Part shown: positions 33,438-44,000 of the stretch, piece by piece
How the letters are laid out: the number at the start of each line of letters is the position of its first letter
Position numbering within the stretch: the first letter of the stretch is position 1
Origin: Pithys albifrons albifrons
Lineage: Eukaryota > Chordata > Aves > Passeriformes > Thamnophilidae
DNA length: 64,000 nucleotides
Reading direction: 5' to 3'
NCBI RefSeq assembly: GCF_047495875.1
Contig: NC_092474.1
Coordinates: 13,665,700-13,729,699, forward strand
The notes under the pieces: generated by a model
Told to the model about the DNA's origin: nothing
Database searches by the model: none
The model's input: the letters and a program-made list of their open reading frames with translations, nothing else
Position numbers and translations under genes: made by a program

Positions 33438-34177
33438 CCCTGCTCCTCCTGCAGTGCTGGAATTACCCTGGATCATCATCCACTGCTGATTTTCTCACCG
33501 TGGGGGTGGCAGCCAAAGGCACCTTTGCAGTTCTAGAAAACACACTGTGGTGGGGAGACACCACTCAGGGCAAGTTAACCAGGCAAATTAACCCAGCAAA
33601 GGCTAATTGGTTAACAGGAGGTTCATCTCCATGATAAGAACAGCATTCCAAAACATCCTAATGCTCCTCCATGACAACAACAAGTGAACAACTTTACCCC
33701 AGCTGCAGGCAGGGCAACTCTGGGGTGCCCAGGCACAGTGTGGCAGCCACTGCTGTGGCATCTCAGCACCTCACACACAGCTCACAGTCAGCTTGGCAAT
33801 GTCTGTGTCTCCCTGCTCAGGGAACAACTCCCTGACAAAAACCAGCCCTCAGGAGGAGCCTCCCCCTCCCACAGCCAACGGTGACAGGGGCAGTTCTGCC
33901 CCACAGGGTGGGACAGGAGGTCACTGAGGAGGAGGCAGCTCCCGAGGGCTCTGCCCCTGCTGCCTTCAGCCTGCATTCCACACCACTGGCATCTTGCTCA
34001 GCATGGCCTGATCCTCATTTTCCAGCATCTTTAGCCTTGGTGCTGTGGGTCAGTCTCACTACACTGAACCTTTCACTGCCTCCAGATCCAGCACTGAGAG
34101 GCTCATGGAGGTTCCTCAGAGTTACAGATCAATCCTGTCTGTAGGAGCCCAAAACAGCAACTGCAACATCCAAATCA

Positions 34178-34183
34178 TTTATT
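34178..34183 (-). terminator. ASCC2: Candidate ASCC2 poly(A) signal AATAAA
   Basis: First canonical minus-strand hexamer seen beyond the ASCC2 stop, 725 bp downstream. If used, the 3' UTR includes a CR1 copy. Closer non-canonical signals cannot be excluded. Confidence 0.4.
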
Positions 34184-34284
34184 TGCACTGTTTGTTTTCA
34201 CAGGCCTGACTCAAGGGACAGAAATCTGTGGGAAGGTCTCATTCACCTGAACTGCTGTGGGTCAGCAGTGGGAACAGCCTGAGC

Positions 34285-34545
34285 ACTTCCCTGCCAGCCT
34301 GGAGTTGTGCCAGGGCAGGGGCAGGATGGATTTTAGGAGAAGGTTCTTCCCCCAGAGGGTGGTGGGCACTGAGCAGGCTCCCCAGGGCAGTGGGCACAGC
34401 CCCAAGGCTGCCAGAGCTCCAGAGCTCCAGGATGATCCTCTGAGGGACAAGGTGGGATTGGTGGGGTGTCTGTGCATGGCTTGGAGTTGGACTGGATGCT
34501 CCCTGTGGGTCCCTCCCAACGTGGGATATTCTGTGGTTCCAGTTC
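34285..34545 (+). mobile_element. CR1 LINE 3' fragment, probably in the ASCC2 3' UTR
   Basis: Sense CR1 (antisense to ASCC2): GGAGTTGTGCCAGGGCAGGG to GGATATTCTGTGGTTCC. It lies between the ASCC2 stop codon and the candidate poly(A) signal. Confidence 0.9.
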
Positions 34546-34908
34546 AGGACAAGGCATTCCAGTGGAGCAGAGCTGGGGCTGTTCCAGGGGAGCTGTGGAG
34601 CCCTGGGAGGGCAGAGGGCACAGGGAGCCAGTGGGAAAATAAAACTCTGGAAATTATAAAAGCACAAAAGGGCAGGAGGGGCTGGGGCAGCCTGTCCTCT
34701 GTGCTGGGTGCAGCCACCAGCACACACCTGTGTCTTCAGGACCTGGAGAGGCAGGGCCTGCCTGGGGGCAGCTCCTTCCCACAGGGAATGCTGCTCCACA
34801 CGGGCTGAAGTGCCAGGGACTGAACCACAACATCCAGGCCCCTGAGCACAGGGAATGCCAAGGAGCCTGAGCCAAGCCCCGGGCAGAGGGCAGGGCTGGT
34901 GGCACAGC

Positions 34909-35077
34909 TCAGGACGGGATCATGCCCTTGCTGCGCTTCCTGTCGGCCATGGCCCTGCGGTTGTGGTTGGCCCTCGTGCTCTTGTTGGCTTCCTTCTTCC
35001 TCCGCTCCTGCAGCGTCTCCCGGTTCTGCCCGTGTCCCTTGGCATTCCCAACAACGGCAGAGCTGTCGTGCTTGTGC
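34909..35077 (-). CDS. ASCC2: ASCC2 coding exon 18 (stop codon)
   Basis: 169 bp, acceptor TGTGCCCAG, stop TGA at 34911-34909. Encodes the basic tail: GHGQNRETLQERRKKEANK, then RKRSKGMIPS, nearly identical to mammals. Confidence 0.96.
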
Positions 35078-38000
35078 CTGGGCACAGACAAGGATGTCAC
35101 AGCGAGCCCACCCACCCTGGGCACAGAGTCCCACATCCCACACCTGGGTGAGGAGCTCAACCCTCAGGGATCCCACAACAGCCACACAACAACTGTGTCC
35201 TTCCACACCCTGAGCCCAGCAGCTGGAAACAGCTCCAGCTGTCCCAAAATCCCTGCAGGAGCTGTCTGAGCTCTGGAGGTTGTGCCCTCCAAATCCTGCC
35301 TTGCACAGGGTTCTGCTGCTTGTGATAAAGGACCTGGAGGGACAGGACAAGGGGAATGGCTTCCCACTGCCAGAGGACAGGAATAGATGGGATATTGGGA
35401 AGGAATTGTTGGCTGTGAGGGTGGGCAGGCCCTGGCACAGGTTGGGCAGAGAAGCTGTGGCTGCCCCTGGATCCCTGGAAGTGTCCAAGGCCAGGTTGGA
35501 CGGGGCTTGGAACAACAAGATGAGCTTTAAGATCCCTTCCAACCCAACCCATTCCACAATTCCATTTGATGGGATAGAACAACCAGCAGTGCAGTGACAG
35601 GTGGGTGAGAAGGGTGAGAAGTTTCCAGCACTGTGGTGGTGACCCTGATGTACAGGAATGTCAGGCACAGGAACACCATCAGCAGCAGAATCCCTGCCCA
35701 GAGCAGAGCAGGATCCCCCCAGGCTGGTCCCTGCTGCCCAGAGCAGAGCAGGGTCCCCCCAGGCCAGTCACTGCTGCCCAGAGCAGAGCAGGATCCCCCC
35801 CAGGGTAATCCCAGCTGCCCAGAGCAGAGCAGGATCCCCCCCAGGCCGGTCCCTGGTGCCCAGAGCAGAGCAGAGTCCCCCCAGGCCGGTCCCTGCTGCC
35901 CAGAGCAGAGCAGGATCCCCCCAGGCTGGTCCCTGGTGCCCAGAGCAGAGTAGGATCCCCCCCCAGGCTGGTCCCTGCTGCCCAGAGTAGAGCAGGATCC
36001 CCCCCCAGGCTTGCCCCTGCTGCCCAGAGCAGAGCAGGGTCCCCCCCAGGCCAATCACAGCTGCCCAGAGCAGAGCAGGATGCCCCCCAGGGTAATCCCT
36101 GCTGCCCAGAGCAGAGCAGGGTCCCCCCAGGCCGGTCCCTGCTGCCCAGAGCAGAGCAGGGTCCCCCCAGGGTAATCCCTGCTGCCCAGAGCAGAGCAGG
36201 GTCCCCCCAGGCCGGTCCCTGCTGCCCAGAGCAGAGCAGGATCCCCCCAGGGTAATCCCTGCTGCCCAGAGCAGAGCAGGATCCCCCCCAGGCCGGTCCC
36301 TGCTGCCCAGAGCAGAGCAGGATCCCCCAGGCCGGTCCCTGCTGCCCAGAGCAGAGCAGGGTCCCCCCCAGGCCAATCCCAGCTGCCCAGAGCAGAGCAG
36401 GGTCCCCCCAGGCCGGTCCCTGCTGCTCAGAGCAGAGCAGGATCCCCCCAGGCCGGTCCCAGCTGCCCAGAGCAGAGCAGGGTCCCCCCAGGCTGGTCCC
36501 TGCTGCCCAGAGCAGAGCAGGATCCCCCCAGGCTGGTCCCTGCTGCCCAGAGCAGAGCAGGATCCCCCCAGGGTAATCCCTGCTGCCCAGAGCAGAGCAG
36601 GGTCCCCCCCAGGCCAATCCCAGCTGCCCAGAGCAGAGCAGGATCCCCCAGGCCGGTCCCTGCTGCCCAGAGCAGAGCAGGGTCCCCCCAGGCCGGTCCC
36701 TGCTGCCCAGAGCAGAGCAGGATCCCCCCCCAGGCCGGTCCCTGCTGCCCAGAGCAGAGCAGGATCCCCCCAGGCCGGTCCCTGCTGCCCAGAGTAGAGC
36801 AGGATCCCCCCAGGCTGATCCCTGCTGCCCAGAGCAGAGCAGGATCCCCCCCAGGGTAATCCCAGCTGCCCAGAGCAGAGTAGGATCCCCCCCCAGGCCG
36901 GTCCCTGGTGCCCAGAGCAGAGCAGGATCCCCCCAGGCCAGTCCCTGCTGCCCAGAGCAGAGCAGGATCCCCCCCCAGGCCAGTCCCTGCTGCCCAGAGT
37001 AGAGCAGGATCCCCCCAGGCTGATCCCTGCTGCCCAGAGCAGAGCAGGATCCCCCCAGGCCAGTCCCTGCTGCCCAGAGCAGAGCAGGATCCCCCCCCAG
37101 GCCAGTCCCTGCTGCCCAGAGCAGAGCAGGATCCCCCCAGGGTAATCCCTGCTGCCCAGAGCAGAGCAGGGTCCCCCCAGGCTGGTCCCAGCTGCCCAGA
37201 GCAGAGCAGGATCCCCCCCCAGGCCAGTCCCTGCTGCCCAGAGCAGAGCAGGATCCCCCAGGCCGGTCCCAGCTGCCCAGAGCAGAGCAGGATCCCCCAG
37301 GCCGGTCCCTGCTGCCCAGAGCAGAGCAGGATCCCCCAGGCCGGTCCCTGCTGCCCAGAGCAGAGCAGGGTCCCCCCAGGCTGGTCCCAGCTGCCCAGAG
37401 CAGAGCAGGATGCCCCCCAGGGTAATCCCTGCTGCCCAGAGCAGAGCAGGATCCCCCAGGCTGGTCCCTGCTTACCCCCTCCGTGCCAGCTGTGCCTGCC
37501 GCCGCGCCTCTGCCCGCTCCCGCAGCACCGCAGGGTCCTGCACAAAGTGGTCCTGAGGGAGGGAGGGAACAGGTCAGGACACTCCCCAACGCCCTGCAAA
37601 GCCCTGGAGCAGGAGGGCATTCTGCTGGCCCTGGGACAGAGTTATCCCTTGCTCACTATCCCTGCAGGGATTGCCAGGGACTCTGGACAGCACCTGCCAC
37701 AAAACCTGCCTGAGGTTCCCCCCACACCCTCCTCTGGAGCAGCACCAGCACCACCCCCAGGACAACGGAGCCCCGTGCCCCTCAGCTGGCACTGCCTGTC
37801 CACTGAAAAAGGGAGATCAAAGCTCTCCATGGAGTGTCACTGCTCCAGCCTGGCTGTCCCAAGAGCTGTCCTGGGGACACGTCACAGCCATGGGCAGCAG
37901 CTCAGCCTCTGCTGCTGCTGAAAGACTCACCCCAAAGATTCACCCACATCACTCTGCAGGGAAGAAATAGGGTGAATCAGTGTTACCTTCGTTCTTTCCT

Positions 38001-41000
38001 TTTCAGCTTCCTCCTCCTCCTCCTCTTCATCCTCCTCCTCTTCCTCCTGTCCCTCCTCCTGTCCCTTCTGCCTCAAGACCTGAGGAATTGTGAATGGCCT
38101 GGGAATGAACACACAAACAGTCAGCAGTGAGGACAGTGCAGCCACAAACACTTCACTGAACCTTTTAGGGTTGCATCCTATCTTCCAAAATTGAGAATCT
38201 ACAAATTTCATGGACTTTCTCTGAAGAAAAGAAAAAAAAAGAAGGAAACTCAGTAGCCAATGACACACATTCCTATGGGCAATTACCAAATGTGCTCTCC
38301 ACTGGGGAATGTTCACTATGAAGTTGTCACTGAAAATAATAACAGCTTAAAAAAAAAGAGCAGGTCAGGGAACACCTCAAACCTCACAAGGAATTTCTCC
38401 AAGGAAACAACAGCTTCCTTTGGGAAATGGGGCTTTAGTGAGGAAAATCCTTTGTCAAGCTTTAGCTCCCCTGCCAGGACCCCCCAAACTCAAACACTAA
38501 TGCTCAGCAGGTGTTGTGCCCTAAGCCCTTTGTGAGTGGTCAGGGGTCATCCTTGGGGCCCAAATTTCATTGCAGTGCCCCAGTTTCACACAGGGGAAAA
38601 TTCTTGGAGAAATCCATCAGGATTTATGAATCACCCTGGACATGCAGAGCAAAGAGCCTGGGGGTGGAGGCAGAATTGATCACCTCTGTTATTCTTTAAA
38701 ATATACATAGAGGTGTGTGCTTAAATTCTATTGGAATTGAGACCCACCATTCCACTGTCAAAGAAATAAATGTAAGACCAGAAAAGCCTTTGTTATTTCA
38801 AAGCTACAGATCCAGTTTTCAGCATCCACTAATTGTTCCTAGGGAGACTGAGCACCTGAAACAGGGGAAGAGACCTGGGTGCCACACTGGCAGGCAAACC
38901 ACAAAAAGGATTTAAATTGAAGCCTCACCACACTTTGGAGTGGAAAAAAGGGACAAAGGAACCCCAAAGTTTCATCTTGGTTTGAGTTAAGAACAGTGAC
39001 ATCTTCAAAATACAGCAGAATTTAAAGGCCTGTTTCCAGGGAAGTGCTGAAGCAGCTTTTAAACCACGTGTTTTCTGCCCCCAGCTCATATTTCTGAAAC
39101 AAATACTCTCCAGCCTCCATCCCAAATGAGCCCTTTGCTTCCCAAGAGCTCGTTGTCTACAGCTCTTCCTCACTGGGGAGGGTGCTGAGGGCTCTGAATT
39201 CCAGGTGTCAGCACTGGGAGATGCCAGAGGGGACTGGCAGGGAAACGTCCAGTCATAATATCCCAAATGATGAAGTTTCCTTTGCTAAGCAGCTGCTCTA
39301 GGTTGCCCAGCTACACTGACTTTCCAAAGTAGCCCATTTCTCCCTGTTGCAGAGTGTTCCTGTAAGCAGAAGGACCACTGAGTGCAAATTTCCACACAAT
39401 GGCAAATTCTCCTCTTGGATTTGCTGATGAGTTGAGGTGATGGCAGAGTGGAAGTCACAGAACATCCTGGCACATGCCATGGCCACACCCTGAACCCACA
39501 GGAGAAGGGAGGCCCAAACCCCCCTCCTTGCATGTCATACAGAAAGCAGCAGCCAAAGGGGTGGCTTGGGGGGTGTTTGGAGGACACACATCCTTAGGGA
39601 GGAACAGCCCCAGGTCTGTGGGGCCAGACAACCCCAAAGGACTCCCACCAGCCTGCCCTGATGTGTCAGGAATTAAAACTGTTGACATTTTGGTCTGTGT
39701 TTTTGCGATTTATCCTTTTCCTGACAAGTTCTAGGGAATAAAAGCTGAGAGAGTGAAGGCTTCATCCTTGAAGACAGAGTTTGCATAAACTAAAGTTACT
39801 TGAGTCTCTCCTGTTGGTTGACAGCCTGGGGAGGAGATCTGAGGGGATGAGGAAGGATGAAGAGACAGAGAGAGCGGCAGGGGCTGTCACTTTTTCCTGG
39901 GGGTGGTGGACAAACCTCCCTGGGCAGAGTCTCCAGCAGGCTCAGTGAAGGTGAGAGGGTTTGTGCTCTTGGCCTTGGTGGGTTTTCCCCCCCCAGAAAA
40001 GCCAGCAGGGACCCTGCTCTCTGCCCGTGCCTGGAGGATGTAGCCCCTGCCTTTGGGGGAGTGTTCTGAGTTGGTAAGACAACCTTACATGAGTAACTCT
40101 TTGCTGAGTTGGTGCTGACACATTTGGGCTTAGTGCTTTACTCTCCCTCCTTCTCTCTTCCTTCTCTTTGGGTTCCTGCTATTGGGTCACTCCTGTTAAT
40201 ACAGACACTGTTTTCTGAACTCTCTACGGTGCTCAGCCTCACTTCTGCAGCCCCTGCAGAGCCCACCCTGTCACCCTGCCCGGGCACCGCACCCACCTCC
40301 TGCTGAGCAGCTCCTCGTCCGCGTCGGCGTCGTTGGCGCCCACCTGGTTGCCGTCGTAGGTGTCGTCGTACTCGTCGTCGTAGTCGGGGCCGGGCAGGGC
40401 CGTGTCGGGCTGTTCCTCCCACACGAGGCTGTACTGGCTGTACCGCGGCCGCTGCTCCCGCACCGCGCGCTTGTCGTTCACCAGGCCCCGCGCCGAGCCC
40501 GGCTCGCGCCTGCCGGCACAGACACACAGGGCAGGGGTCAGACCTGCCTACAGGGCTGTCTGGCACTGTCAGAGCAGTGCAAGGGTGTTCCCCAACAGCA
40601 CAGGCACTCCTCAAACCCACTTATCTTCCCACTGATCTCAGAATCACAGACTATTCTGCGTTGGAAGGGACCCACAGTCACAGAATGGACTGGGTTGGAA
40701 AAGACCTCCGAGATCATCAAGTCCAACCCTTGGTCCAACTCCAGTCCCTTTACCAGATCAGGGCACTCAGTGCCACGGCCAAGCTCAGCTGAAAAACCTC
40801 CAGGGATGGGGAATCCACCCCCTCTCTGGGCAGCCCATTCCAATCCCTGAGCACTCTCTCTGCAAAGAAGTTTTTTCTGCTCTCCAACTTCAGTTTCCCC
40901 TGGCAGAGCTTGAGCCCATCGTGCCCCCTTGTCCTATTGCTGAGTGCCTGGGAGAAGGATCATTGAGTCCAACTCTTCAGTCAATGGCCCACATAGGGGA

Positions 41001-44000
41001 TTGAACCCATGACCTTGGCATTATTACAACCAAGTTGTAACCAACTGAGCTGATCTCATGGAATGGTTTGGGTTGGAAGGAACCTTAAAGCCCATCCAGT
41101 GCCACCCCCTGCCATGGGCAGGGACACCTCCCACCAGCCCAGGTTGCTCCAAGCCCTGTCCAACCTGGCCTTGGACACTCCCAGGGATGGGGCAGTCACA
41201 GCTTCTCTGCCCAACCTGTGCCAGGGCCTGCCCACCCTCAGAGGGAAGAATTCCTTCCCAATATCCCATCCAAACCTACTCTGTCAGTTTGACACCATTC
41301 CCCCTTGCCCTGGCACTCCATGCTGCCATGAACAGTCTCTCTCCATCTTTCCTGCACGTCCCTCCTTCAGGCTCTGGAAGGCCACAAGGTCACCTTGGAG
41401 CTTTCCCTTCTCCAGGCTGAACAATCCCAATGCTCCCACCAGCCTTTCCTCACAGCAGACCTGCCCCATCCCTCTGATCAACCTGGTGCCTCCTCTGGAC
41501 TCACAGCTCCATGTCCTTCCTGTGCTGGGCCCCCAGAGCTGGATGGGGTGATCCAGGTGGGGTCATCTGTCTGAGGGCTCTTTGTCTGCCCACTAAAACC
41601 ATCCACTCCTGGCTTGGAACAAAGTCATTCTTAAAGAGAGGCCTGTGAAGATCCCACAGCAGAAAAGAGCAGGAACTGGAGACCACCACTCCCATCCCAA
41701 GGTGCAAAGAGCACAAGTGAGGATGAGACTCAGCACAGCCAACGAGGCAAAGCACAGAACAGCAGACAGTGACTGTGATTCAACCCTCAGAGCACTGTAA
41801 GGACTTTCTTTTAAATTTAGGAGGCAAGTTATAGTCATTTTAGAGAAGGGAAGACCAGGAAACAGAGGTATTAAAAAGCAGCCACTGACAGTCTCAGGCT
41901 GCACAAGCATAAGCCCTGAAGTCCAATTTTTCAAAGCAGCCAAGTATATATCTACAACAAAACAAGGAATTCCACTGTCCAGCATTCCCAGGACATCTTG
42001 CAGTCCTCAGAGTCCAGCAGGAACAGGCACCAATGGATTTATCACAGAAAGGCAGTGGCACTGACTCAGGAAGGGACAGACTGAGGTGACACAGCAGCAG
42101 GCAGTGGGGAGGTGATCCAAGCAGCCTGATTGCCATTCACAATCTCCAAACAAAGGAAGTTTCCAGCTCCATGTGGTTCCCTCTCTCCCATGGCTCCCTG
42201 TTCCAAGCCTGCACTCAGCTGCACAATGTCCCCCCAGGCTGGGGCACTGGGGTAGCACCTCCTGGGGGCATCCAGCACGGGGGAATGGCTTCCTGCCCAG
42301 CTGCTCTGGTGACTGCAGAGGAGCTGTGGGAAGTGGCACCAATCCCAGGAAAAACAGTGGGACAGCTCCTCTGCTCCCACAGTGCTCAGGACATGCCCTG
42401 ACTTGGGAGACAGATTGGGCTGAAACAATTAAGGCTGAACAGGCACAGACAAGGGGGATCACATCTCAGCACCAGCAGAGCTCCTCATGCTCCTTTCCCT
42501 CCTCATCCTGGCTGGATTTCTCTTTCACAAGGGCAGGCCCTGCCCCAGACTGTTCCTGCTGACAGTGGCTCTTTAGGTGACATCATGCTTAGCAATAGAC
42601 TGAGCACAAGGGAATTTGGTGAGCAAAAGACATTAAGAAGAATAAAACACAAAGAATTAAATATTGATACAATTCCAAACCAAAGCAGACCTCAAACTAG
42701 GCCTGGAGAGCACTGTTACTCCAACTCTTGGGTAAACCATCAGGCCTCCTGCTGCTGGGAGAACCACTGAGGGAGTGGGACTCTCAGTGCTGAAAAGACC
42801 CTCTTGGTATTTCTGGAGTGCTGAATGTAAAATCCTGGAGATCCAGGTACCCCAGTTATCCTGTGCTTTAGCTGGATGGGTGGGGGGTGTACAGTGCTGA
42901 TCACACCACTCAAACCAGAAATGATGTGTCTGGAGTCCTGCAGAACATTCTCAGTGAAAGAACTGTTTGAAAGGAAGACACAGCCTGGGGGAGGCCAAAA
43001 GCCACCAGGAAGAGCAGCAGGAAGAGGGTAATCCCAAGAGGTCCTGTAACTACAGCAGGAGAGATGAGAACTTGCCCTGCAGTGATGGATTCTGTTCCAC
43101 TGGAGACAAGGCTCAGCCTCCCACACAGCTGGAGGGCAGTGCCATGGGAGCAGAACCCCACAGCCCAGCCCAGGGGCCACCTACAGCTTCCAGAGCTCTC
43201 CAAGGGATCTGCAGAGGGAGCTCCAGGCAGGTCACTCCAGCCACTGGGTGCTCTGCACTGAACTCAGGGCTCTCTGGCCTTGTCCAGCTGCTGCAGCAGC
43301 TGCCCAGCTGTGCAAGGGTTTGGGAGACAGGGAGAACCCAGGCATGGCTTTGGGAGACAGGGAGAACCAAGGAAAGGCTCTAGGAGACAGGGAGAACCCA
43401 GCCAAGGCTCAGGGAGACAGGGAGAACCAAGGAAAGGCTCTGGGAGACAGGGAGAACCCAGCCATAGCTTTGGGAGACAGGGAGAACCAAGGAAAGGCTT
43501 TGGGAGACAGGGAGAACCAAGAAAAGGCTCTGGGAGACAGGGAGAACCCAGCCAAGGCTTTGGGAGACAGGGAGAACCAAGGAAAGGCTCTGGGAGACAG
43601 GGAGAACGCAGCCATGGCTCTGGGAGACAGGGAGAATCCAGCCAAGGCTTTGGGAGACAGGGAGAATCCAGCACACCTGCTCACAAGGCACCTGCATAGA
43701 GGAAGGTTCACCATGAGGAGAAAGGTTGTGTCTGGGAATTCTTAGCTTTGGGATGTGTAAAAAGTCACTGCCAGAAAGAAGAGAAATTCCTATTTTGCCC
43801 AGTCCAGCCAGGATCAGCACCATGGCACTGCTCTGAGAAGCTGTTCCACAGCACTTGGGACTAAAGTTGTTTCCTCCTGAGAGTTTGCTGCTTTGCTGGG
43901 AGCTTTCAGGGTCATCTGGCTCAAACTCCAGCCAGACTTTCAGTTGTCTTCTGTGTAAATACATCCCAACACAGAGATCACACTTGGCTGGTTACAGAGT

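Larger units (their letters stand above)
31900..34170. other. UQCR10-ASCC2 convergent intergenic region
   Basis: No gene supported. Contains a CR1 fragment at 32470-32640 and a short 11-bp repeat at 33396-33437. The rest is unique-looking sequence with nothing recognised. Confidence 0.6.
35078..37475 (-). other. ASCC2 last intron
   Basis: GTAAGC...GCCCAG. Three quarters of it is one 40-bp minisatellite; a CR1 copy fills most of the rest. Confidence 0.92.

Noticed and set aside
34637..34643. AATAAA at about 34638 as a poly(A) signal
   Set aside because: It is on the plus strand, antisense to ASCC2 and far beyond the UQCR10 end, with no plus-strand gene to use it.
35679..37589. 636-codon open frame on the minus strand, the longest in the window
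   Set aside because: It is the 40-bp minisatellite read through in cycling frames; the peptide only alternates three short motifs, and the frame is out of phase with ASCC2 exon 17, which it overlaps.
40983..41056. tRNA-Ile(AAT) gene on the minus strand
   Set aside because: A and B boxes are present, but the acceptor stem is not complementary, the anticodon arm is diverged and a CR1-type SINE body follows, so it is a SINE head.
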